Assembly: GCA_031179305.1 (NCBI GenBank)
Contig: JAPSHX010000009.1
Location: 1 to 64,000 of the forward strand
Direction: 5' to 3'
Length of the DNA: 64,000 nucleotides
Origin: Paenarthrobacter sp.
Lineage (GTDB): Bacteria > Actinomycetota > Actinomycetes > Actinomycetales > Micrococcaceae
Numbering within the stretch: the first letter of the stretch is position 1; every line of letters starts with the position of its first letter. Made by a program: the position numbers and the translations under genes. Shown piece after piece: positions 24,366 to 31,624 of the stretch. The notes beneath the pieces are model-generated. The model was not told the DNA's origin. It was given only the letters and a program-made list of their open reading frames with translations, and ran no database searches.

Positions 24366-24533
24366 TTATCTGCCCGGTCCGCCGCTCGTAATGTACGAGA
24401 ATGCGAAACTTGCCAGAAAACCGCAGATCGGCGTGCTGGCCGGTTCACTGGACTCTGCCGTGAAAGACAACTCATCAGCAGCGGCGTACGTCGAGTACCC
24501 CGAGACAAGGCTCATCAGCTCTTGTGTTTCCAT
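24366..24533 (-). CDS. Lanthipeptide-like precursor peptide 3 (internal Cys)
   Basis: 55-residue peptide, paralogue of precursor 2: leader METQELMSLVSGYSTYAAAD, core EPASTPICGFLASFAF then SYITSGGPGR. Cys37 lies in Thr-Pro-Ile-Cys, which resembles the Thr-Pro-Gly-Cys ring B of nisin. Ser and Thr at 33, 34, 42, 46, 49 and 50 are possible dehydration sites. The ATG at 24533 has GGGGGGTGAATCG just upstream, supporting this start over the longer in-frame extension. First precursor after the lyase gene, with a 59-nt gap. Confidence 0.87.
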   Translation of the reverse strand: METQELMSLVSGYSTYAAADELSFTAESSEPASTPICGFLASFAFSYITSGGPGR

Positions 24534-24568
24534 CGATTCACCCCCCTTCGTGAAATGGAAATTTGAAG

Positions 24569-24588
24569 TTTGCCGGTTTTCCGGCAAA
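24569..24588 (-). promoter_or_regulatory. Stem-loop between lyase gene and first precursor
   Basis: TTTGCCGG, loop TTTT, CCGGCAAA: an 8-bp perfect stem immediately after the HopA1-family stop codon and before precursor 3. It could separate lyase and precursor transcript levels or mark an mRNA processing site; no U-tract follows. Confidence 0.5.
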
Positions 24589-24592
24589 ACCT

Positions 24593-25570
24593 TTATCCGG
24601 CGGCGTTCATTGCCGGCCGGGCCGGGTCTACCCCGGCTGCGGTGAGCTGGTACTTGAGCTCCTCATCCAGATTGCGGCCCTTTTGTGCACTGTGGATGAG
24701 TGTCCTGGCATAGAGAAGCGAGCGGTGCTGTCCAAAACTAAGAGCCCGCATGGTTGGCCGGAGGTCATTTGGCTCTTCGGCTATGGCTATGCCTGGGGCA
24801 ATGCGCTCTGCGAAGACCGACGTCTGCGTCCCGACTCCGGAAACGTCGGAAAGGGCGTACGAAAGCTTCTTTATTTGATCCAGCCGCGGATCACCAATGT
24901 AGGCCACGATTGCGTCGTTGCGCGGGTAGGCCGCCGGGTCGGATAGAACTTTTGCGGAGTAGCGGTTGCCCAGCGATTCCAACGCGGCAAGGACAGATCC
25001 CCACGCCTTAGGTGCATGCTCAGCATGGGTGACGTTCACATACAGACGCACTGTTCTGGCTGGTTTTGGCGCCAGTGACGCTGCCGCGCCGAGTGTGTAG
25101 AAGAAGCCTGGAGAGGCTGCTGGTCTGGCTGCGGGCAAGGTCACCAGAATGTTGCTGTTGGCCACCGGATTGCTCCGCCTCGAGATCACCAACCGGTTCT
25201 CAATGCAGACTTTCACTCCTTCGATGGATATAAGCGAATGAGTTTCCTGCATCCCATCGGCCGTAGAACCTCCGAGATAGACAGCGGGTTGTTCAAATTC
25301 CGGAACCGGAATCTGTTCGGACAGCTGTTGCTCGAAGGCGGCAATACGCTGAGGCCTTAAAGCTCCGGAGCCATCGTCCTGGCAGGCATGGAATTTTCTG
25401 TAGATTGCATTAGCCAGGGTGACTTCCAGATAGCGCTCATCCGGAAGATCCAAGCGTTCGCCCAGGATCCACGCGCCTTCACCGGCGGGTTCGATACTTA
25501 TTGCTTCGGAGAGTACGGCCAGGGTGGAAGTACTAACCACGGCTTCGGGCACCAACAACGATTCGCTCAT
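24593..25570 (-). CDS. HopA1-family protein, predicted phospho-Ser/Thr lyase
   Basis: 325-residue protein with the C-terminal hallmarks of the T3SS-effector HopA1 family: LSFGQHRS at 277-284 and a closing GVDPARPAMN. HopA1-domain proteins act with APH-fold kinases in class V lanthipeptide (LxmY) and thioamitide (TvaD) pathways, where the kinase phosphorylates Ser/Thr and the HopA1 protein eliminates phosphate to give dehydroamino acids (family knowledge, recalled). It is coupled by ATGA to exactly such a kinase. No signal peptide. Confidence 0.85.
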   Translation of the reverse strand: MSESLLVPEAVVSTSTLAVLSEAISIEPAGEGAWILGERLDLPDERYLEVTLANAIYRKFHACQDDGSGALRPQRIAAFEQQLSEQIPVPEFEQPAVYLGGSTADGMQETHSLISIEGVKVCIENRLVISRRSNPVANSNILVTLPAARPAASPGFFYTLGAAASLAPKPARTVRLYVNVTHAEHAPKAWGSVLAALESLGNRYSAKVLSDPAAYPRNDAIVAYIGDPRLDQIKKLSYALSDVSGVGTQTSVFAERIAPGIAIAEEPNDLRPTMRALSFGQHRSLLYARTLIHSAQKGRNLDEELKYQLTAAGVDPARPAMNAAG

Positions 25571-26718
25571 GCGGTCTCACCCCCCAGCCCCAGTACTGCA
25601 GCAAATTTTTCAGGCTGCAAGAGCATGGAGCGACCGATGCCGGCAGCGGCCCGTTCGATGGGTGGAAGAGTAGAACGGAACTGACTGCTGGCCAGCAAGC
25701 GATCATGAAGGTGCCAGCCGGCAAAGCCAGTTGCACGGACCGCTGTTTCATCATCAGCAAAAGCGGACTTTGCACTGTAGCCGGACCAGAATTCAACGAT
25801 GTGCGGACGGAGTTCAAGGAGTTTCGCAACACCGCGCTCAATGATGAGGTCGTGATCCAGATTAAGCTCTATATTCGGAGCGCTTTGGTCTGCACGCACA
25901 ATGTCCATGATGGCCCGGTACACCCATTCGCCTGCATAGCTGCCGATATCCCGGGCAGGATCGGCGAGCCTGAACTCTTCCCAGTCCAAGATGTGGGTCT
26001 GGTTATCTGAAATCATCACCTGGTCCAGGCGAAGGTCGCAGTGCGAGGGAACGCGAGGCGACTTTTCTTCTTCGATAAGCAGATGCTTCACCGCGGCTGC
26101 GAATGCAGTGTCATCCTGGTGGAGCTTCACAACCTGCAACTCACCCCAGGTGCTGTTGAGGTAGCGGTCCAGCGGGAATTCATCGAAGTGGCTGGTTTGG
26201 GGAAGATCCGGCTTGGAGGTGTCGTAGTGGACTGCGCCCCCTGCTTCCGAGGCGTGGAGTTCCCCGATGGCCGAGCCGATTTCGCGGGAGCGTTGTGGAT
26301 CTCCGGTACCCTGGATGACCTGCGCTGCCAGGGACTCCCCATCGCCGAGGGCCTCAAAGACTACCTGTCCTCGATCGGAATCGGCGCCCAGCAGGTGGGG
26401 ACTCCGAAGATGAACATACGTGCTTGCTGCCTGATGGCGCTCGAAGGACGCGATACGGCTGAACCGCTGGTCAACGCTTTCTTTCGGCCCGAGAAGTTGC
26501 TTGGCGAACACCCTGCGACCAGTGGACGTGTCACCAACCCAGCTGTCATTTCGACCCACCGGAGAGACCAGTGTGCCGGGCCGAAACTCTCCCAGTCCAA
26601 GGTCGCGGAGCAGGTCTACAAGCCCTTCAGCCTGCTCAAGAGGTTTAGCCTGAGTGGCCAATTCCAAGTTTTTAGCGTCAACAGCCCGCGCCCGTTGATC
26701 AGCCAGCACATGTGTCAT
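25567..26718 (-). CDS. APH-fold kinase, predicted lanthipeptide Ser/Thr kinase
   Basis: 383 residues from the ATG at 26718. Aminoglycoside-phosphotransferase-type catalytic loop HCDLRLDQ (226-233, catalytic Asp228) and metal-binding ILDWEE (Asp245); a possible nucleotide-binding Lys73 sits in VFAKQLLG. Domain order and the HopA1 neighbour match the LxmK/TvaC class, which phosphorylates Ser/Thr of a precursor peptide. A longer frame opens at a GTG at 26874 but would overlap the promoter-like elements at 26792-26819, so I prefer 26718. First gene of the biosynthetic operon. Confidence 0.87.
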   Translation of the reverse strand: MTHVLADQRARAVDAKNLELATQAKPLEQAEGLVDLLRDLGLGEFRPGTLVSPVGRNDSWVGDTSTGRRVFAKQLLGPKESVDQRFSRIASFERHQAASTYVHLRSPHLLGADSDRGQVVFEALGDGESLAAQVIQGTGDPQRSREIGSAIGELHASEAGGAVHYDTSKPDLPQTSHFDEFPLDRYLNSTWGELQVVKLHQDDTAFAAAVKHLLIEEEKSPRVPSHCDLRLDQVMISDNQTHILDWEEFRLADPARDIGSYAGEWVYRAIMDIVRADQSAPNIELNLDHDLIIERGVAKLLELRPHIVEFWSGYSAKSAFADDETAVRATGFAGWHLHDRLLASSQFRSTLPPIERAAAGIGRSMLLQPEKFAAVLGLGGETA

Positions 26719-26791
26719 TAATCCCGCATCCCCCAATACGTTCGCCAAGAGGTCAGCGCATTTTTCGGCTGACTCCCCTTGACCTGACAAG

Positions 26792-26819
26792 AGCCTACAG
26801 GTGAATGCAATCCTGTCAA
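26792..26819 (-). promoter_or_regulatory. Probable promoter of the lanthipeptide-like operon
   Basis: On the minus strand a perfect -35 TTGACA (26814-26819) is followed after 16 bp by TAGGCT (26792-26797) as -10. Transcription would start near 26785 and give a leader of about 65 nt before the kinase ATG at 26718. No other good promoter is visible before the precursor genes, so the whole cluster may depend on it. Confidence 0.6.
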
Positions 26820-26945
26820 TTCGATCTTTTGAGGGAGGAATGGCGCTGCATTGGCGAAATGTCCTCTGTCGCACCAGTTCAGGTGCAACCTGAACTCATA
26901 CTGACGAACCAAGCAGAGGCATATACCAGAGGAAGGGGTGCTTGT

Positions 26946-27260
26946 CTAGTGCCGCTTTCTCGAGCTGTCAATAATTTCCTGAAGAAAACTTATATGGCCA
27001 TCAAAAGCTGCTTCCCCCTCGAAGGTAAGCGCAGCCCAGGTCTTTGATCTGGTCTCAACAGTCTTCTTTGTCAAAGCCACATATCCGGCTTCGTTGAGGC
27101 TCTTCAAGTGCTTGCTTAGAGTTGAATCGGAAATACCCAAAGACTGCCGAAGGAATCCAAATTCGCTAAGTCCAAACTGGCGCAGGAGACTGCATATTCG
27201 AAGGCGCACCTGCCCGTGAATAACCTCATCAAAGACGTACCGCGAGTCCTCCACGCTCAT
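26946..27260 (-). CDS. Winged-helix transcriptional regulator
   Basis: 104-residue protein with a single winged-helix domain covering nearly all its length: FDEVIHGQVRLRICSLL (helix 1), LRQSLGISDSTLSKHLKSL (recognition region), then a wing ending KTWAALTFEGEAAF. It resembles the ArsR/MarR-like DNA-binding domain often found in small actinobacterial regulators. ATG at 27260 overlaps the stop of the membrane-protein gene (ATGA). The pair probably autoregulates through the repeat array at 27733-27785, and it lies immediately upstream of the RiPP operon, so it may also affect that operon (inference). Confidence 0.85.
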   Translation of the reverse strand: MSVEDSRYVFDEVIHGQVRLRICSLLRQFGLSEFGFLRQSLGISDSTLSKHLKSLNEAGYVALTKKTVETRSKTWAALTFEGEAAFDGHISFLQEIIDSSRKRH

Positions 27261-27730
27261 CGCCGAGTGCCATTGTACGAGGTAATAAAAGCCTTCTCCA
27301 TACGCTGGCTCATAACAAGTGTGAGCACTAAAGCAAGAGTCGCAGAAGCAATGAGAATCCACAGTTGACCTGAAATGGTGTACAGCCACACTCCCGCGAC
27401 CCCGAGACAAATCAGGGTAGCCAGAAGTTGCAACCCGATCCTCCGCGAAGCGCCGCGCTCCCAAGGGCTGGCTTGCACATGCGTCAGCCGTGGTCGCAGG
27501 AACCCAAGAACCGTATAGAGGACGGCAGCGGCGCAGATCACCGTAATGAACCAACTGGTTGGCAGTGAGAAGGCGAGGAGAAACCCGGCGACACAGGCGC
27601 TTTGGAGAATGTGGTACCAAAGCGGGGCCGCAGCGGAGGCTGCGGCCCTCGCTCCGTCTGTGCGGAGGAACGCGAGGTCTTCGGCGGCAGAGTCGGACGT
27701 GGGCGGTTGGTGGTTTCTGCTATTTTCCAT
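27257..27730 (-). CDS. Membrane protein paired with winged-helix regulator
   Basis: 157-residue protein with about 40 polar N-terminal residues and then four hydrophobic segments (approximately 44-62, 64-80, 98-115 and 118-137). No family recognised. It is translated together with the winged-helix regulator downstream, an arrangement common for actinobacterial membrane-protein/regulator pairs in which the membrane protein may modulate the regulator. The ATG at 27730 lies three bases after the repeat array, leaving almost no leader. Confidence 0.75.
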   Translation of the reverse strand: MENSRNHQPPTSDSAAEDLAFLRTDGARAAASAAAPLWYHILQSACVAGFLLAFSLPTSWFITVICAAAVLYTVLGFLRPRLTHVQASPWERGASRRIGLQLLATLICLGVAGVWLYTISGQLWILIASATLALVLTLVMSQRMEKAFITSYNGTRR

Positions 27731-27732
27731 AC

Positions 27733-27785
27733 CGGAAAGCTATTACTTTCCGACTCGGAAAGTCAAGGCTTTCCGTAGCGGAAAG
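27733..27785. promoter_or_regulatory. Tandem 23-bp-period operator array with embedded promoter
   Basis: CGGAAAG-N6-CTTTCCG occurs at 27733-27752 and 27756-27775, and a third half CGGAAAG at 27779-27785; starts are exactly 23 bp apart. On the minus strand a -35 TTGACT (27761-27766) and a -10 TAATAG (27740-27745) lie inside the array. Transcription would begin at about 27733, giving an essentially leaderless mRNA for the gene starting at 27730. Most likely the binding site of the winged-helix protein encoded in the same operon. Confidence 0.75.
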
Positions 27786-27910
27786 TATCAAGAATGCACT
27801 CTGGGATCCAGCGTTTGCCCAGTTCGGACTCGCTTGCGGACGAACGCACGGGCTCCACACCGCCAGATGTAAAGTCGCCGGCTGTGGAGTTGGCATGAAA
27901 GCATGTGGCC

Positions 27911-28915
27911 ATGAATGACGCACCGACTATCGGTTACGCAGCAATGCTTGAGCAGTTTCATCCCACGGAGGCTCTGGACCTCGCTGAGTACGCTGAGCTC
28001 CGGGGATTCTCCGGAGTCATGGCAGCTGACCACTTTCAGCCCTGGGTTCCAGCCCAGGGTCAATCAGCCTTTGTGTGGAACGTCTTGGCCGCAATCGGAG
28101 AACGCACCAAAGGGGACTTTGGACCGGGAGTCACGACGCCTACCTTTCGCTGGCACCCGGCCATGGTTGCCCAAGCTTCGGCAACAATGGCGGCAATGTA
28201 TCCAAACAGGCATTGGCTTGGTCTCGGCTCAGGAGAGGCCCTGAATGAGCACATCATCGGAACATATTGGCCTGAAGCACCGGAACGCATAAATCGCATG
28301 TTCGAAGCCGTTGACATCATACGAAAGCTTTTCGCAGCGTCTATCGCCGGGAGGGATGTCAGGCACGACGGACAGTTTTACAAAATGGAAAGCACTCGGC
28401 TGTGGACCATGCCCGACGTAGCACCGGACATCCTCATTGCTACTGCCGGGCCTGTCACCGCCAAGCGTGCAGGACGTGCCGCAGATGGATTGATCACAGT
28501 AGGAGCACCGCTCGAGAAGGTAGCGGGATTGATAGACAAATTCAACTCCGGCGTGCGCGAATCGGACCGGGACCCGGACTCTCTGCTCAAGGTCCTTCAG
28601 TTGCACATAAGCTGGGCGTCGAGTCATGAGGAAGCCTTGGCGAACGCAATGGTCGAGTGGCCCAACGGGGGGATGAAATTCCCGAAAGCAGATATTAGAT
28701 CGCCCTTTGAGATTGCACAGATTGCCAAGATGGTGCGTCCAGAAGATTTCGACGGCCGGGTACTTATATCTGCTGATCTGGATGAGCACAGGAAGCACAT
28801 CCAAAGCTATTTGGATCTCGGCTTTGATCGCATCTACCTGCACAATGTTGGGCGCAACCAACGCGAATGGATTGATGCCTTTTCAACAAAGGTTCTACCG
28901 AAGTTGATACGATGA
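27911..28915 (+). CDS. F420-dependent G6PDH-family LLM oxidoreductase
   Basis: 334-residue luciferase-like barrel protein resembling the F420-dependent glucose-6-phosphate dehydrogenase family. Seen: GVMAADHFQPWVPAQGQSAF near residue 38, FGPGVTTPTFRWHPAMVAQA, and WLGLGSGEALNEHIIG, which match that family's F420-binding surface. It would reduce F420 to F420H2 or use F420 on an unidentified substrate. ATG at 27911; a GTG lies 6 bp upstream. It overlaps the CofE gene by ATGA, linking the two functions. Confidence 0.87.
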   Translation: MNDAPTIGYAAMLEQFHPTEALDLAEYAELRGFSGVMAADHFQPWVPAQGQSAFVWNVLAAIGERTKGDFGPGVTTPTFRWHPAMVAQASATMAAMYPNRHWLGLGSGEALNEHIIGTYWPEAPERINRMFEAVDIIRKLFAASIAGRDVRHDGQFYKMESTRLWTMPDVAPDILIATAGPVTAKRAGRAADGLITVGAPLEKVAGLIDKFNSGVRESDRDPDSLLKVLQLHISWASSHEEALANAMVEWPNGGMKFPKADIRSPFEIAQIAKMVRPEDFDGRVLISADLDEHRKHIQSYLDLGFDRIYLHNVGRNQREWIDAFSTKVLPKLIR

Positions 28916-29739
28916 GACTGGCGTTGGAAATATATGACTTGCCCGGGCTGCCGGAAATTGGCATAGGCGACGACCTTACAGCAATCATTTTCGCGAAGTT
29001 TGGCGATGAATTACACGACGGTGACATTGTTGCCATTTCCTCGAAGATTGTCTCGAAGGCTGAAGGAAGAGCAGTTCCCGCCAGCGAACGGGAACGTGCC
29101 GTAGCGGCTGAAACCGTCCGGGTAGTGGCAGAAAAGACGCACGCGTTGGGTATGACGCGCATAGTCGAGAACCGGTTGGGAATTGTTGGTGCCGCCGCGG
29201 GTGTGGACAGCTCCAACTGCCAACCAGGAACTGTGCTGCTCTTGCCGTCCGACCCTGACGCCACAGCCCAGGCAATCTGCACCGCGCTCCGGGATAAGAC
29301 GGGTCTGGATCTGGGAGTCCTGATCACGGACACCCTTGGCCGGCCGTGGCGGGCCGGACATACCGATATTGCGATCGGCGCGGCTGGCTTCACTGTCCTT
29401 GATGACATGCGCGGCCGGCCCGATGCGTATGGCAGGCCCATGGAGGCCAGCATAACGGCCGTCGCTGATGAGGTAGCTGCAGCTGCTGATTTGGTGAAAG
29501 GAAAAGTAAGCCAATGTCCAGTGGTCGTCCTGAGAGGCTTGCAGAAGTTCGTCCTCAGTGCGCAAGAGGATGCACGCAGCCCGCATCAAAATGCTGCGCG
29601 CCTGATCCGGCCTGCGTCTGAGGACATGTTCCGTTTGGGCAGCGCCGAAGCGTACGCGGCCGGGTTCGCCGAAGGCCAAAGCGCCTCATCCGCAAGTTTA
29701 AGGACTTCCGATGGTGACGTCGGTGGTGCATTGATCTAA
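28912..29739 (+). CDS. cofE: Coenzyme F420-0:L-glutamate ligase
   Basis: 275 residues, the CofE fold without the FbiB-type C-terminal extension. Diagnostic stretches are GDIVAISSKIVSKAEGR (residues about 38-54), the catalytic-loop region ITDTLGRPWRAGHTDIAIG, and DMRGRPDAYGRPM. It adds glutamate to F420-0 to make active F420-1 and longer forms. It is coupled to an F420-dependent oxidoreductase and converges, with overlapping stop codons (CTAA), on a three-gene importer. No FbiA, FbiC or CofC homologue is in the window. Confidence 0.92.
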   Translation: MRLALEIYDLPGLPEIGIGDDLTAIIFAKFGDELHDGDIVAISSKIVSKAEGRAVPASERERAVAAETVRVVAEKTHALGMTRIVENRLGIVGAAAGVDSSNCQPGTVLLLPSDPDATAQAICTALRDKTGLDLGVLITDTLGRPWRAGHTDIAIGAAGFTVLDDMRGRPDAYGRPMEASITAVADEVAAAADLVKGKVSQCPVVVLRGLQKFVLSAQEDARSPHQNAARLIRPASEDMFRLGSAEAYAAGFAEGQSASSASLRTSDGDVGGALI

Positions 29740-30536
29740 CCGAAAACAACCAGCGGACGTCCAGACTTTGGATGAACCAGAATCGCGGCCTCGACGCCGA
29801 AGACCTTGAGAATGGTTGCCGGTGTCAGTACTTCCTCCATCGGACCCGCCGCAACAATCGCACCGCCGTCGAGAAGAATCGCGTGCTCACAGAATTGCGC
29901 GGCAAGGTTGAGGTCATGAATGGCAGCCACAACTGTCATGCCTTTCAGGGCAAGTCCCTGTAGAAGGCGCATTGTAACCAGTTGCGCCCCTATATCAAGA
30001 TGATTTGTGGGCTCGTCCAAGAGAAGCACGCGAGGCTGTTGTGCCAGGGCCCTTGCGACGTGGATTCGCTGCTTTTCCCCTCCGGATAGGGTGTGAAAGT
30101 GCCGTTCCCCGAACGCAGCCATTCCTACCGTTTGCAGGGCGGCAGATGCAGCAGCGTAGTCATCCGTGGAAGGGCCGGCAAACATGCGTTGGAAGGGTGT
30201 CCTACCCAGCAGGACCACATCCAAAACCTTGAGCGGTTGCTCGCTCACCACGGCCTGCTCAACCAAAGCTATGCGTTGCGCCCGGATTCGCGGGGATACG
30301 GACGCGAGGTCTTCTCCGTCCAACTCGACCTTTCCTGAGGCCGGTCGCAGAATGCCTGCCAAGAGATGGAGGAGGGTCGACTTACCTGCTCCATTTGCCC
30401 CCAGCAAAGCGGTCGTACCTCCGCCGTTGATAACGCAATCGAGTTCCTTAATGAGGTACTTCCCCTGAACTGAGTAATTCAGATCCAATCCCGACAACGT
30501 CCCCTCAAGCACTGGCTGCTGCGCCAAGGTCATCAT
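29736..30536 (-). CDS. ABC importer ATPase, proposed F420-0 uptake
   Basis: 266-residue FecE/BtuD-type ATPase: Walker A GANGAGKST, signature LSGGEKQRIHVARALAQ, Walker B VLLLDEPTNHLD, H-loop IHDLNLA. Start at the ATG at 30536, which overlaps the permease stop; an in-frame extension to 30557 is unnecessary. The three-gene cassette next to cofE and an F420-dependent dehydrogenase matches the actinobacterial transporter proposed to import F420-0 in species that keep only the last step of F420 synthesis (family knowledge). Otherwise it would be called a siderophore/cobalamin-type ATPase. Confidence 0.85.
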   Translation of the reverse strand: MMTLAQQPVLEGTLSGLDLNYSVQGKYLIKELDCVINGGGTTALLGANGAGKSTLLHLLAGILRPASGKVELDGEDLASVSPRIRAQRIALVEQAVVSEQPLKVLDVVLLGRTPFQRMFAGPSTDDYAAASAALQTVGMAAFGERHFHTLSGGEKQRIHVARALAQQPRVLLLDEPTNHLDIGAQLVTMRLLQGLALKGMTVVAAIHDLNLAAQFCEHAILLDGGAIVAAGPMEEVLTPATILKVFGVEAAILVHPKSGRPLVVFG

Positions 30537-31624
30537 GTGCCCCTCTTTTGCCGCCAAATGAGGAAGGCGAAAGCCGGGGCGCCAACCAGCGCCGTGATAA
30601 CGCCCACTGGAATCTCCCGTGGGGACAGTACGGAGCGGGCAACAGTGTCAGCCCAGATCAGGAAGATTGCGCCGGTGAACGCGCTCAAAGGAAGCACGGT
30701 GCGATGCCCGGCACCTGCCAGCAGGCGCACAACATGAGGAATCACCAATCCTACGAAGCCAAGAGCGCCGCTGACGGCCACCATGCACCCTGTCAGGAGG
30801 GCCACGGCTCCCATCATCGCCCAGCGTATTCGGGTGGGATTAAGGCCCAGTGACGACGCAGCCGAATCCCCGAAAGCAAATGCATCGAGCATCCTGCCGG
30901 TAAGCAGAATGGGCACGCCGGCCAGCAGGAATCCGACGATGGCGATGCCGACTGAAGACCACGTCGAGCCAGACAGAGAGCCCATCAACCAGCTCAGAAC
31001 TTCCCTGTACGAGTCCCCTTGGGCAGTCCAGAAGATGACAAATGAGGTCAGAGAGGAAGCCAGGGAAGATACTGCAAGTCCTGCCAAGACGGTCCGGGTG
31101 GTTGAGAGACGGCCAAAAGAGGACGCCAAACCCAAAGCGATGGCCATTGCCGCCAGAGCTCCCGCGAAGGCCGCCAGCGGCAGCAGGAGGGCTACGCCCA
31201 GCAGCAGGACTGATACTGCTGCGAGCGAAGCTCCAGAGCTGACACCAAGAAGGTATGGATCGGCCAACGGATTCCTGGTCAATCCTTGCATTACCACACC
31301 GCCCACAGCCAACCCGGCTCCCACGACCGCAGCAGTGACCACCCTGGGTAGTCGCAGCTCCCAGATGATGGCATTCTGAACCTGTTTGGACGGGTCCGGA
31401 CCAGCGGCTCCGAACTTCTCAGCAACAGCAGCAAGGACTTCCGCTGGAGAGATGTAGGTGGGGCCAACTGCGGCAGCAGCCGCTAGGGACAACAACAAGA
31501 TGGCCAGCAAGAGCAGGAGAACCAGAGTCAGCTTACGCTTCCTTATCCGGTACGTTGACTCCGGATCCGGTGGAATCAGAACAGGATGCGGCAGCACCCC
31601 TACTTGGGAGTGCAACGCCCTCAC
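30533..31624 (-). CDS. ABC importer permease (FecCD/BtuC type), proposed F420-0 uptake
   Basis: 363-residue FecCD permease with roughly ten transmembrane helices beginning near residue 30. Family motifs are present: LPRVVTAAVVGAGLAVGGVVMQGLTRNPLADPYLLG (about 92-128), GPTYISPAEV at the N-terminus, and GFVGLVIPHVVRLLAGAGHR near the C-terminus. GTG start at 31624 overlaps the binding-protein stop. Works with the ATPase and binding protein encoded on either side. Confidence 0.9.
   Translation of the reverse strand: MRALHSQVGVLPHPVLIPPDPESTYRIRKRKLTLVLLLLLAILLLSLAAAAAVGPTYISPAEVLAAVAEKFGAAGPDPSKQVQNAIIWELRLPRVVTAAVVGAGLAVGGVVMQGLTRNPLADPYLLGVSSGASLAAVSVLLLGVALLLPLAAFAGALAAMAIALGLASSFGRLSTTRTVLAGLAVSSLASSLTSFVIFWTAQGDSYREVLSWLMGSLSGSTWSSVGIAIVGFLLAGVPILLTGRMLDAFAFGDSAASSLGLNPTRIRWAMMGAVALLTGCMVAVSGALGFVGLVIPHVVRLLAGAGHRTVLPLSAFTGAIFLIWADTVARSVLSPREIPVGVITALVGAPAFAFLIWRQKRGT

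Noticed and set aside
13709..26718. Thioamitide (thioviridamide-like) cluster
   Set aside because: Kinase, HopA1 protein and decarboxylase also occur in thioamitide clusters, but there is no YcaO or TfuA gene, and the precursors and LLM reductase fit class V lanthipeptides better.
27733..27785. Short CRISPR-like array
   Set aside because: Repeat units are 7-bp inverted halves with a 23-bp period and no unique spacers of CRISPR length; no cas genes nearby. An operator array fits better.
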